A stretch of DNA of 64,000 nucleotides, from the NCBI RefSeq assembly GCF_001440415.1, contig NZ_LLYA01000181.1:186001-250000 (forward strand), given 5' to 3'. The notes beneath the pieces were generated by a model, which did no database searches, was not told where the DNA came from, and saw only the letters and a program-made list of their open reading frames with translations. Shown one piece after another: positions 51,225 to 60,389 of the stretch (its first letter is position 1; every line of letters starts with the position of its first letter). Origin of the DNA: Bradyrhizobium retamae (lineage in GTDB: Bacteria > Pseudomonadota > Alphaproteobacteria > Rhizobiales > Xanthobacteraceae). A program made the translations under genes and the position numbers.

Positions 51225-53000
51225 ATGCATCGCTACCGGTCACATACATGCGGCGCGCTCCGTGAGAGCGACATCGGGCAGATCGCCCGTCTTTCCGGCT
51301 GGTGCCATCGCATCCGCGACCATGGCGGCGTGCTGTTCATCGATTTACGCGACCACTACGGCATCACCCAATGCGTCGCCGACCCGGACTCGCCGGCGTT
51401 CAAGGAAGTGGAAAAGTTCCGCTCGGAATGGGTGGTGCGGATCGATGGCAAGGTGCGCCGCCGTCCCGAGGGCACCGACAATCCGGAACTGCCGACCGGC
51501 AGGGTCGAGGTTTACGTCAGCGAGATCGAGGTACTGGGACCGGCCGGCGAACTGCCGCTGCCGGTGTTCGGCGAGCAGGAATATCCCGAAGACATCAGGC
51601 TCAAGTACCGCTTCCTCGACCTTCGTCGCGAGAAGCTGCACCAGAACATCATGACCCGCGGCGCGATCGTCGATTCCATGCGCCGGCGGATGAAGGAGCA
51701 GGGGTTCTTCGAGTTCCAGACCCCGATCCTGACCGCGTCCTCGCCGGAAGGCGCGCGCGACTTCCTGGTGCCGTCGCGCATTCATCCGGGCAAGTTCTAT
51801 GCGCTGCCGCAGGCGCCGCAGCAGTATAAGCAGCTCCTCATGATGAGCGGCTTCGACCGCTACTTCCAGATCGCGCCGTGCTTCCGCGACGAGGACCCGC
51901 GCGCCGATCGCCTGCCGGGCGAGTTTTATCAGCTCGATGTCGAGATGAGCTTCGTCACGCAGGAGGACGTGTTTGCGGCGATGGAGCCGGTTGTCACCGG
52001 CGTGTTCGAGGAGTTTGCCAAGGGCAAGCCGGTCACCAAAGGCTGGCCGCGGATTCCGTTTGCGGAAGCCTTACGCAAATACGGCACCGACAAGCCGGAC
52101 CTGCGCAACCCGATTGTGATGCAGGATGTGTCCGAGCATTTCCGCGGCTCCGGCTTCAAGGTGTTCGCGCGGATGCTGGAAGATCCCAAAAACCAGGTCT
52201 GGGCGATCCCCGGCGTGGGCGGCGGATCACGCGCGTTCTGCGATCGCATGAACTCGTGGGCGCAGGGTGAAGGCCAGCCCGGCCTCGGCTACATCATGTG
52301 GCGCGAGGGCGGCGAGGGCGCGGGTCCGCTCGCCAACAACATCGGCGCGGAGCGCACCGCGGCGATCCGCGCGCAGTTGGGATTGAAGGAAGGCGATGCT
52401 GCCTTCTTCGTCGCCGGCGACCCGGAAAAATTCTGGAAGTTCTCAGGCCTGGCCCGCACGAAGGTGGCCGAGGAATTGAACCTGATCGACAAGGACCGGT
52501 TCGAGCTCGCCTGGATCGTCGACTTCCCGATGTACGAGTACAACGAGGAAGACAAGAAGGTCGACTTCTCGCATAACCCGTTCTCGATGCCGCAAGGTGG
52601 ACTGGACGCGCTCAACGGGCAGGACCCGCTGACCATCAAGGCGTTCCAGTACGACATCACCTGCAACGGCTACGAGATTGCCTCCGGCGGCATCCGCAAC
52701 CACAAGCCGGAAGCCATGGTGAAGGCGTTCGAGATCGCGGGCTATGGCGAGAAGGACGTCGTCGAGCGTTTCGGCGGCATGTATCGCGCATTCCAGTACG
52801 GCGCGCCGCCGCATGGCGGCATGGCGGCCGGCGTCGACCGCATCGTGATGCTGCTGTGCGGCACCACGAACCTGCGCGAAATCTCGCTGTTCCCGATGAA
52901 CCAGCAGGCCGTCGACCTCTTGATGGGCGCGCCGTCGGAAGTCACGACCAAGCAGCTCCGCGAGCTCCACATCCGGCTCAACCTGCCGGACAAGGGGTAG
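51225..53000 (+). CDS. aspS: aspartyl-tRNA synthetase
   Basis: A 591-residue class IIb synthetase. Anticodon-binding OB fold at the N-terminus (GWCHRIRDHGGVLFIDLRDH), motif 2 QIAPCFRDEDPRADRLPGEF, the bacterial GAD-type insertion (about 300-420), and motif 3 GVDRIVMLLCGTTNLREIS. Essential for translation; whether it also charges tRNA-Asn was not determined. ATG 51225. Confidence 0.97.
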   Translation: MHRYRSHTCGALRESDIGQIARLSGWCHRIRDHGGVLFIDLRDHYGITQCVADPDSPAFKEVEKFRSEWVVRIDGKVRRRPEGTDNPELPTGRVEVYVSEIEVLGPAGELPLPVFGEQEYPEDIRLKYRFLDLRREKLHQNIMTRGAIVDSMRRRMKEQGFFEFQTPILTASSPEGARDFLVPSRIHPGKFYALPQAPQQYKQLLMMSGFDRYFQIAPCFRDEDPRADRLPGEFYQLDVEMSFVTQEDVFAAMEPVVTGVFEEFAKGKPVTKGWPRIPFAEALRKYGTDKPDLRNPIVMQDVSEHFRGSGFKVFARMLEDPKNQVWAIPGVGGGSRAFCDRMNSWAQGEGQPGLGYIMWREGGEGAGPLANNIGAERTAAIRAQLGLKEGDAAFFVAGDPEKFWKFSGLARTKVAEELNLIDKDRFELAWIVDFPMYEYNEEDKKVDFSHNPFSMPQGGLDALNGQDPLTIKAFQYDITCNGYEIASGGIRNHKPEAMVKAFEIAGYGEKDVVERFGGMYRAFQYGAPPHGGMAAGVDRIVMLLCGTTNLREISLFPMNQQAVDLLMGAPSEVTTKQLRELHIRLNLPDKG

Positions 53001-53012
53001 GCACGCGACGGC

Positions 53013-54995
53013 TCAAAGCGCCGTCGCGGCCTCCAGCCGAAACTGCGACAAGGCAATGAGCGGATCGGTCTGAAGCAGATGGAATAGCTGAATAGCCGGT
53101 ACCTTGCCGAGCGGCGTAAGCTTGATCGTGAGGGTTGTCCCCGGCGTCTCGATGAAGCGCGCCAGCGAATCCACCACCGCCTCTGCATCGGGATTACTGG
53201 CCGCTGTTTTGGCGCCGCTGTCCCTGACGTCCTTGACGATCGCCAGCCGCGCCGCGTCGCGGCTGATATTCTGCATCCGGGCATAGTGGGCGACCGCGCG
53301 ATCAACGACACCGAGATCGCGCACCGTGAGCTCGATTCCGCCGGCCTCGATTTGCGTCGCCATGGCGGCTGCCTGAAGCGGATTGATCGAGAAAACCTCG
53401 CGCGGCACGTTTGCGAGCGAAATTCTTGCCGACGCTTTCAGCATGCCGCCAAGCTCGACCGTTGCCGGCTCCACCACGAATGAGCGTGATGCTTCGGTCC
53501 ACACCGTGCCGAGATCGAGATCGAGCGCCAACTTGTCGAGGCCCGTGGCAATCAGCATTCGCTGTCCGGGATGCGTCGTGTCGAGGGGACCGGACATCTT
53601 CGCGATCAGCCGTGCCTTGCTCGGAATCGGTCCGACGAACTGCCCCCAATCCAAGCGGACGAGGTCAACGTTGATCGGCTTGCCGGTGTTCTTGTAAGGA
53701 GCAGCGAAGCCCTTGAGTTCGGCACCCTCGAGCAGGGCGATCATGCCGAGCGCCTGGTCGGGCGGCGGCGGTTGCGCCGGATTTGAGAACAGCGCGGTCA
53801 TGCGCAACAGGCCGGCGACATCCACCCCCTTGAGAGCAAAGCGGTCGAGCTTGATCGGACCCTGCGGCGAACGGCCGTCAAAACCCTCGACTGCGAATTC
53901 GCCCGTCTTTCCGTTCTCCAGATTGAAGCGCAGCGACGCGAGCTTGAAGCCGCCCTCCGGCATATCCATCGAAAGGCCACGTATCTCGGCGTTTCCGATG
54001 CGCACGCCCTCGTAGATTTTGGCGGCCCGTTCCATCATTTCGCGCGCCTGCGCCGGCGTGGGCTGGGCCGTGCCGGACGGTATCGTTGCCAGCAGCGCAG
54101 CCAACTGCAGCCGCGAGGGCCGCGCCCCGATATCGTCGGCCGTCAGTCCCTCGATACGCACCACCGGACCTTGCCCCGACGTGATCGTATAGGCGCCGGC
54201 GCTAATCTGCCGGTAGACGCGGTAGTACTGGTCGTCATTGGCGCGCTGTGGATCGAGGATGACTGCGGCGGCTAGCGTATCGACGTCCTGCGCAGCGAGA
54301 TTGGCCAGGTCTCCGGTCACCTTCTCGGGCTTGCCCTTCGGTTGCGAGGTCGCTGTGAACGTCATTCGATCGATCGTAGCAGCGGCGATCTTGCCGGCCT
54401 TGATGTCGCGCAGCGCAAGATTGGAATAGGCGAATTCTCCGTTCCCCAGCGCCAGGTTTCCGGAGTTCATGGTGCCGGCAATACTGGGTGCGGTGATCGA
54501 GGAGGCGGTGAGTGCACCAAACTGTTCGATAAGCAATCGATACAGGTCTATCGTCGACGAGGACGCCGGTGGCCGCGGCAGGCTTGCCGGACCGGAAAAA
54601 TCCTTCGCCGCGATCCGCGGCACCTTGTAGGTGACTTGCCAATCTGCTCCTGCCGGCATGCTGGCATTGATTTCGAGGTCGATCGCCTCGATCGCATCGG
54701 CCGAGAAGCGCGTCGCATCCGGCTGACCGACGCCGGAGGCTGTGATGCCGGCAACCTTCACGCGAACTGGGGGCTGCGATGCCGACTCGGTGGCGATATC
54801 GTCAATCCTGAGCGTTCGGCTCTTCAGGTCGAACGAGACCTTGCCGTGGGTGGCTTTGCCGCCGCTGGCTCTGATCTGCTCGAACGCGGCCTCGACCTCG
54901 CCCTTGATTCGATGCTGGGTGTAGTACTCGAAGCCGAAGAAGCCGCCCACCGCGATCACGACCGCGGCGACCAGACCCAGCAATATCTTTACCAT
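53013..54995 (-). CDS. large membrane-anchored protein of unknown function
   Basis: A 660-residue protein with one N-terminal span (VKILLGLVAAVVIAVGGFFGF, residues 2-22) and an otherwise soluble, beta-rich region that should face the periplasm. It alternates short hydrophobic and polar strands (SFDLKSRTLRIDDIA, ADDIGARPSRLQLAA). A C-terminal part has TPLGKVPAIQLFHLLQTDP. The pattern resembles AsmA/YdgA-like periplasmic proteins, but no clear family could be named. ATG 54995 has GGAGC upstream; a longer frame from 55040 is possible. It converges with aspS. Confidence 0.7.
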   Translation of the reverse strand: MVKILLGLVAAVVIAVGGFFGFEYYTQHRIKGEVEAAFEQIRASGGKATHGKVSFDLKSRTLRIDDIATESASQPPVRVKVAGITASGVGQPDATRFSADAIEAIDLEINASMPAGADWQVTYKVPRIAAKDFSGPASLPRPPASSSTIDLYRLLIEQFGALTASSITAPSIAGTMNSGNLALGNGEFAYSNLALRDIKAGKIAAATIDRMTFTATSQPKGKPEKVTGDLANLAAQDVDTLAAAVILDPQRANDDQYYRVYRQISAGAYTITSGQGPVVRIEGLTADDIGARPSRLQLAALLATIPSGTAQPTPAQAREMMERAAKIYEGVRIGNAEIRGLSMDMPEGGFKLASLRFNLENGKTGEFAVEGFDGRSPQGPIKLDRFALKGVDVAGLLRMTALFSNPAQPPPPDQALGMIALLEGAELKGFAAPYKNTGKPINVDLVRLDWGQFVGPIPSKARLIAKMSGPLDTTHPGQRMLIATGLDKLALDLDLGTVWTEASRSFVVEPATVELGGMLKASARISLANVPREVFSINPLQAAAMATQIEAGGIELTVRDLGVVDRAVAHYARMQNISRDAARLAIVKDVRDSGAKTAASNPDAEAVVDSLARFIETPGTTLTIKLTPLGKVPAIQLFHLLQTDPLIALSQFRLEAATAL

Positions 54996-55076
54996 TAGTT
55001 GTGCTCCGGACACCGACGTTGCAGGAGGCAAATTTGCCATATTGTCGGCTAGGGGGGATGGGGTAGGGAGACGAAT

Positions 55077-55193
55077 ATGCTACCGGATTTGCCGCTCTTC
55101 GTCGATGAGCCCCTGTTGACGGCGGCGTTCTCGGATGTTGCATCCAAGTGGTCGCCCGTGCTTCACATCCCCCTCATTTTGCCGGCAAACTGA
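55077..55193 (+). CDS. candidate 38-residue protein upstream of malic enzyme
   Basis: Reads MLPDLPLFVDEPLLTAAF, then SDVASKWSPVLHIPLILPAN. GGGAG is seven bases before ATG 55077. It has no known match and is too short to be sure of. It may be an upstream open frame of the malic enzyme gene. Confidence 0.25.
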   Translation: MLPDLPLFVDEPLLTAAFSDVASKWSPVLHIPLILPAN

Positions 55194-55251
55194 CCCTGAT
55201 CTGGAAGTATCAATAAGACAAGAGTTCGGGACCGGAAACGCGGGAGCCTAC

Positions 55252-57561
55252 ATGTCGTCCTATTCTGAAGATCTGCGTTCTGCGGCGCTGGCGTATCATC
55301 GGCTGCCGCGGCCCGGTAAACTCGAGATCCAGGCGACCAAGCCGCTCGCCAACCAGCGCGACCTAGCGCTGGCCTATTCGCCGGGCGTGGCGGCGGCCTG
55401 TACCGAAATCGCCAACAATCCGGCCGAAGCCGCGTCGCTGACCTCCCGCGCCAATCTGGTCGCGGTGGTCTCCAACGGTACCGCGGTGTTGGGGCTCGGC
55501 AACATCGGTCCCTTGGCTTCCAAGCCCGTGATGGAAGGCAAGGCGGTCCTGTTTAAGAAATTCGCCGGGATCGACGTGTTCGACATCGAGATCGCCGCCG
55601 ACACCATCGAGCGCGTGGTCGAGACGGTGGCGGCGCTGGAGCCGACTTTCGGCGGCATCAATCTCGAGGACATCAAGGGACCGGAATGTTTTGAGATCGA
55701 GGCGCAGCTCAAGGAGCGCATGAAGATCCCGGTGTTTCACGACGATCAGCATGGCACGGCCATCATTGTGGGAGCCGCCATCGTCAATGGGTTGCTGCTG
55801 AACGGCAAGAAATTGCCCGATGTGAAGATCGTCTGCTCCGGCGCCGGTGCTGCGGCGATCGCGTGCCTCAATCTGTTGGTGTCGATGGGCGCACAGCGCA
55901 AGAACATCTGGGTCTGCGACATCGATGGCGTCGTGCATGAGGGGCGCAACACGCTAATGGACCGCTGGAAGGCGGTCTATGCGCAAAAAACGAGTGCGCG
56001 CGTGCTGGCGGACGTGATCGGCGGCGCGGATATTTTCTTAGGTTTATCCGCGCCCAACGTGCTGACATCGGACATGGTCAAGTCGATGGCGGACCAGCCG
56101 CTGGTGATGGCGCTGGCCAATCCGACTCCGGAGATCATGCCGGACGAAGCCCGGAAAGCGCGCCCCGACGCGATGATCTGCACCGGACGTTCCGACTTTC
56201 CGAACCAGGTCAACAACGTCCTGTGCTTTCCGTTCATCTTCCGCGGGGCGCTCGACGTCGGCGCCACCGGGATCAACGAGGAAATGAAACATGCCGCCGT
56301 CGACGCTATCGCGCAGCTCGCGCGCGATCCGCCGTCGGATGCGGTGGCGCAGGGTTTTGACAGCGGCGAGACGCAGGGTTTTGGGCCGGGGTCGCTGATC
56401 CCGAGCCCATTCGATCCGCGGCTGATCCTGCGCATCGCGCCGGCAGTGGCGCGAGCCGCGATGGAATCCGGCGTGGCGACGCGCCCGATCACGAATTTCG
56501 AGGAATACACCGCGCTTCTGGAACGCTTCGCCTTCCGCTCCGGCCTCGTCATGAAGCCGGTATTCGCCAAGGCCAAGACCCAGCCGGTCCGCGTGATCTA
56601 TGCCGAGGGCGAGGACCAGCGCGTGCTGCGCGCGACGCAGGTCGTGCTGGAAGAGAAGCTGGCGCGGCCGATCCTGGTCGGGCGGCCTTCCGTGGTCGAG
56701 GCCAGGATCAAGCGGTTCGGCCTCTCGATCAAGGCCGGGCAGGATTTTGACCTCGTCAACCCGGAAGACGATCCGCGCTACCGCTCCTACGTGCAGACCT
56801 ATATCGACGTGGCTGGAAGGCGCGGCGTGACGCCCGAGGCCGCGCGCACCGTGGTTCGCACCAACAACACCGTGATTGCCGCGCTGGCAGTGGTGCGCGG
56901 CGAGGCTGACGCCATGATCTGCGGCGTCGAAGGCCGCTATATGAGCCATCTGCGCCATGTTCGCGAGATCATCGGCTTCCTGCCCGGCGTCAGCGATTTC
57001 GCGGCGCTGGCGATGATGATCACCAGCAAGGGTTCCTATTTTATTGCCGATACCCAGGTGCGTCCGAATCCGAGCGCCGAGGAGCTGGCGGAGGTGGCGT
57101 CGCTGGCGGCAATCCACGTCCAGCGGTTCAACATGAAGCCACGCGTCGCCTTCGTGTCACATTCCGACTTCGGCAGTTATGATACGGAATCTTCGCGCAA
57201 GATGCGCCGTGCCACCACGCTGTTGAAGGAAAAGCATCCGGAGCTCGAGGCTGACGGCGAGATGCAGGGCGATACCGCGCTCTCGGCTGCCGCGCGAAAA
57301 CTCGTGCTGCCGCATTCCAACCTGGAAGGCGATGCCAACATCCTGATCATGCCGAACCTCGACACCGCCAACGTCGCCTACCAGATGATCAAGACGCTGG
57401 CGGATGCGCTTCCCGTTGGTCCGATCCTGATCGGCCCGGCGCGCCCGGCGCACATCCTCACCCCGGGAGTAACGGCGCGCGGCGTCCTCAACATGACGGC
57501 GGTCGCCGCCGTCGAAGCCCAAGAACGCGCCGGCCGCCAGCAGCCGACCTTGTTCGGATAG
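55252..57561 (+). CDS. maeB: NADP-dependent malic enzyme, phosphotransacetylase fusion
   Basis: A 769-residue enzyme that oxidatively decarboxylates malate to pyruvate. The malic domain covers about 1-420 (LALAYSPGVAAACTEIA, VFHDDQHGTAIIVGAAIVNG with the substrate Asp pair, the Rossmann loop CSGAGAAAIACL). The phosphotransacetylase-like C-terminal domain (about 440-769; IYAEGEDQRVLRA, GVEGRYMSHLRHVREIIG) regulates it. Such fusions are standard in alphaproteobacteria. ATG 55252. Confidence 0.95.
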   Translation: MSSYSEDLRSAALAYHRLPRPGKLEIQATKPLANQRDLALAYSPGVAAACTEIANNPAEAASLTSRANLVAVVSNGTAVLGLGNIGPLASKPVMEGKAVLFKKFAGIDVFDIEIAADTIERVVETVAALEPTFGGINLEDIKGPECFEIEAQLKERMKIPVFHDDQHGTAIIVGAAIVNGLLLNGKKLPDVKIVCSGAGAAAIACLNLLVSMGAQRKNIWVCDIDGVVHEGRNTLMDRWKAVYAQKTSARVLADVIGGADIFLGLSAPNVLTSDMVKSMADQPLVMALANPTPEIMPDEARKARPDAMICTGRSDFPNQVNNVLCFPFIFRGALDVGATGINEEMKHAAVDAIAQLARDPPSDAVAQGFDSGETQGFGPGSLIPSPFDPRLILRIAPAVARAAMESGVATRPITNFEEYTALLERFAFRSGLVMKPVFAKAKTQPVRVIYAEGEDQRVLRATQVVLEEKLARPILVGRPSVVEARIKRFGLSIKAGQDFDLVNPEDDPRYRSYVQTYIDVAGRRGVTPEAARTVVRTNNTVIAALAVVRGEADAMICGVEGRYMSHLRHVREIIGFLPGVSDFAALAMMITSKGSYFIADTQVRPNPSAEELAEVASLAAIHVQRFNMKPRVAFVSHSDFGSYDTESSRKMRRATTLLKEKHPELEADGEMQGDTALSAAARKLVLPHSNLEGDANILIMPNLDTANVAYQMIKTLADALPVGPILIGPARPAHILTPGVTARGVLNMTAVAAVEAQERAGRQQPTLFG

Positions 57562-57578
57562 ATCCGCCTTCAGACGAT

Positions 57579-57690
57579 TCAAAACCGGAATCCAGCCTTT
57601 TGTTCTGACGCGCTTTCTTCACACGGGCACTACCGGCCCCCGGATCAGGCCGGGGGCATGCTTCGCTTGAAAAGCTATGATCAAGAAAGC
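57579..57690 (-). repeat. dispersed intergenic repeat, copy C (inverted)
   Basis: On the minus strand it reads AAGCGAAGCATGCCCCCGG, a stem CCCCCGGCCTGATCCGGGGG and GCGTCAGAACAAAAGG, matching copies at 15855 and 39859. It lies after maeB. Confidence 0.62.
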
Positions 57691-57846
57691 GCCTTGGTTC
57701 TGCTTCTATCGGAAGGTCTGGTTGGGGCGCGCGCAGGCCGCTGCGCGGATGGTTTCGATTTGAGCGTTTGAAAAGCGGAGACGAAACGCCCATAATCGTT
57801 TCGCGCCGCCTGCTATCTTTGCATGCCATTCAGTGAGGCCGATCCC

Positions 57847-58299
57847 ATGCCAGCGTTAGTTACCTTCGGGCGAGTCCTGTTCGCCGTGCTCTTCATGTAC
57901 ACGGGAGCGACCAAGCTTTTCGCGATACAGCAGACGGCAGACTTCATCGCATCCAAGGTGACGATTCCGACGCTGCTTGCGCCCTATACCTCGCAGCTCG
58001 AAACCATGGCGGGCATGCCGCTGCCGCAGTTGCTGGCGGTCGGCGTTGGCGGTTTCGAAATCCTCGCCGGCCTGATGATCGCGGTCAATTTCGGCGCGCG
58101 CTTCTTCGCGATCCTCTTGATCTTTTTCGTGCTCGCCACGACCTTCTATTTCCACGATTTCTGGAATCAGCCGGCGCCCGAAAATGCCAAGACGTTGATC
58201 GAGGCTCTGAAGAACCTGTCGATCATCGGTGCCCTGTTCATGATCGCGGGCTATGGCAAGGGTCCGCGGCCGAATGAGCCGGCCTACGGGGACATCTAA
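57847..58299 (+). CDS. DoxX-family membrane protein
   Basis: A 150-residue protein with four spans: VTFGRVLFAVLFMYTGATK, LLAVGVGGFEILAGLMIA, FFAILLIFFVLATTFYF, LSIIGALFMIAGYG. This is the DoxX/DUF417-like fold. Related proteins take part in quinone or thiosulfate redox chemistry, but most have no assigned role. ATG 57847. It converges with the TRAP operon, whose DctM gene ends at 58306. Confidence 0.87.
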   Translation: MPALVTFGRVLFAVLFMYTGATKLFAIQQTADFIASKVTIPTLLAPYTSQLETMAGMPLPQLLAVGVGGFEILAGLMIAVNFGARFFAILLIFFVLATTFYFHDFWNQPAPENAKTLIEALKNLSIIGALFMIAGYGKGPRPNEPAYGDI

Positions 58300-58305
58300 C
58301 CGCGG

Positions 58306-59724
58306 TCAGAAATTCCGGATCGCAACGCGTGGGCCATCGAGTGCTGCGGCCGCATTCTGCGGCGGCGCGACATATTCGATCTGTGCGGTTCGTGCCGCCA
58401 GCCTGCGCGCCTGCAACCATTGCGGGAACCACATCGCGATCGCAGGGAAGGCCAGCACCAGGACCACGCAGACGCACTGGATAACCATGAAGTCGGCCAT
58501 GCCGCGGTAGATCATTCTCAGGTTCCATTCCTTGACGACCTGCTTGAGATAATAGGCTGACATCGCGACCGGCGGAGACAGGAAAGCGGTTTGCAGCACG
58601 ATCGCGACGAGGCAACCGAACCAGACCATGTCGTAGCCCAGCCCCTTGGCCACTGGTGCCAGCATCGGCAGGAAGATGAACACGATGGCCGGCCATTCGA
58701 ATGGCCAGCCGAGCAGGAATACCAGTCCCAGGAGCAGGGACATCGTGCCCCACGCAGGCAACGGCGAGGCCAGAAGAGCATTGGTCATCCAGGTTGCCGT
58801 GCCGAGCCATGAGAAAACCGAACCGAACACGTTGGAGGCTACCGCGAGGAGGAGCACCATGCTGGTCGTTGCAAGTGTGCCGTAGCAGGCATCCAGCAAC
58901 CCGCGCCACGAGAACCGGCCGTAGGCAATGACGAGGACGATTGACCCCAGTGCGCCGAACGCCGCTGCTTCTGCGGCCGTTGTGATTCCGGCGAGGATGG
59001 CACCGAGCGTAACTATCGTCAGCACTGTAACCGGCACAAGACCGACCAGACATTCCCACAGCACGATCCGCATCGAATCGGGCCGGTCCTCGATCGGCAC
59101 GGGCGGGCCGAGCTTCGGATTGAAGTGAGAGCGTATCAGGGTGTAGGCAATGAACATGGCGGACAGCAGGAAGCCCGGGCCGATGGCGGCCGCATAGAGA
59201 TCGATAATCGAGATATCCAGCACGGGCGCCATGACGACCAGCATCACCGACGGCGGGATCAGGATGCCGAGCGTGCCGCCGGCCGCGATGGCGCCGGCCG
59301 ACATGCGCACGTCATAACCCGCCCGGATCATCATCGGCCCAGCCATGATGCCGAGGAGTGTAACCGTCGCGCCGACGGTTCCGGCGGCGATGCCGAACAG
59401 CGTGGCCGTGAGGATGACGACCACGTAGAGCGCACCATTGATAGGTGCAAACAGGTCGCGGAACGCCTTGAACAGTCGCGCCATCAGTCCGGCCTGATCG
59501 CAGATGAACCCCATCAGAATGAACATGGGTACCGCGACGAGCTCATCCTGCTTCATGAGGCCAATGGTCTGGAGGTAGGCGAGATTGAAGACCCGCTCGC
59601 CCATGCCGACGTAGCCGAACATCAGCGCCAGAAATAGCAGCGTGAAGCTGATCGGCAGGCCGATGAAGATCGCTCCTAGCATCACAAGGAGCATGACAAG
59701 TCCGAGAAGTTCGAGTCCCGTCAT
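58306..59724 (-). CDS. TRAP transporter large membrane subunit (DctM type, locus 2)
   Basis: A 472-residue multispan transporter: MFILMGFICDQAGLMARLF, TLGILIPPSVMLVVMAPV, TTAAEAAAFGALGSIV, LLGWPFEWPAIVFIF and VVLQTAFLSPPVAMSAYY. Very close to the DctM at 33840 in several motifs. ATG 59724 overlaps the DctQ stop (ATGA). Third gene of locus 2, on the minus strand. Confidence 0.93.
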   Translation of the reverse strand: MTGLELLGLVMLLVMLGAIFIGLPISFTLLFLALMFGYVGMGERVFNLAYLQTIGLMKQDELVAVPMFILMGFICDQAGLMARLFKAFRDLFAPINGALYVVVILTATLFGIAAGTVGATVTLLGIMAGPMMIRAGYDVRMSAGAIAAGGTLGILIPPSVMLVVMAPVLDISIIDLYAAAIGPGFLLSAMFIAYTLIRSHFNPKLGPPVPIEDRPDSMRIVLWECLVGLVPVTVLTIVTLGAILAGITTAAEAAAFGALGSIVLVIAYGRFSWRGLLDACYGTLATTSMVLLLAVASNVFGSVFSWLGTATWMTNALLASPLPAWGTMSLLLGLVFLLGWPFEWPAIVFIFLPMLAPVAKGLGYDMVWFGCLVAIVLQTAFLSPPVAMSAYYLKQVVKEWNLRMIYRGMADFMVIQCVCVVLVLAFPAIAMWFPQWLQARRLAARTAQIEYVAPPQNAAAALDGPRVAIRNF

Positions 59725-60314
59725 ATCTCGATCTTTTCTCTGTGCACGAACTCGCGCCCGAACTGGACCTGGTACCAGCACTTCAGTACCTCGGACACGC
59801 CCTGGATCATGAGAAGAAGGGCTGCCAGGGGGATCGTGGCCCGGAAAGGCCACATGATCGCGCGCCAAACGCTTTCCTGCGATCGTTCGCCGGTGTCATA
59901 GGAGTGCAAGGCGTCGTCAATGCTGATCAGCATGAACGTGATCATGGCCGGATAGAAAAACAGCAGATAGGAGATCAGGTCGACGACGCCCTTTTTTCGC
60001 TCCGAGTAGTTCTCCCAATAGATGTCGGTGCGAACGTGTGCGCCTTTCAACAGCGCATATGCGGCTCCGAGCATGAAGGCCGAACCATTGGCCATGAAGC
60101 TCGACTCATAAACCCAAACGGTCGGCGCGTTGAAGCCGTAGCGCATGACGACCTCGTACGAAATCGTCACCATCAAAAACAGCATCGTAAGAGCGATGAG
60201 CTTGCCGGTCACATCGGTGAAGCGGTCGATCGCCCGAATGATCCCGTAAAAAGCGCGCGGGAATTCGCCGCCCGGATCGCCCGGCACCGAAGCGCTGCTG
60301 GTGTCCGCCGACAT
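59721..60314 (-). CDS. TRAP transporter small membrane subunit (DctQ type, locus 2)
   Basis: A 197-residue four-span protein (LIALTMLFLMVTISYEVVMR, MANGSAFMLGAAYALLK, LISYLLFFYPAMITFMLIS, ATIPLAALLLMIQG). It is the paralogue of 33280. ATG 60314 is chosen because GAGGAG lies five bases before; GTG 60320 is an alternative two codons upstream. It follows the binding protein gene after a hairpin. Confidence 0.9.
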   Translation of the reverse strand: MSADTSSASVPGDPGGEFPRAFYGIIRAIDRFTDVTGKLIALTMLFLMVTISYEVVMRYGFNAPTVWVYESSFMANGSAFMLGAAYALLKGAHVRTDIYWENYSERKKGVVDLISYLLFFYPAMITFMLISIDDALHSYDTGERSQESVWRAIMWPFRATIPLAALLLMIQGVSEVLKCWYQVQFGREFVHREKIEI

Positions 60315-60336
60315 GATCACTCCTCTTTAGACCATG

Positions 60337-60362
60337 CTGGCGTCCGGCGGTGCGGACGCCAG
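60337..60362 (-). promoter_or_regulatory. intercistronic hairpin between P and Q genes (locus 2)
   Basis: Perfect 10-bp stem CTGGCGTCCG (60337-60346) with CGGACGCCAG (60353-60362), loop of 6, no T-run. It sits in the same place as the hairpin of TRAP locus 1 although the sequences differ. Confidence 0.65.
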
Positions 60363-60389
60363 CAACTCCGCTTCATGCGGCAAGAGAGA

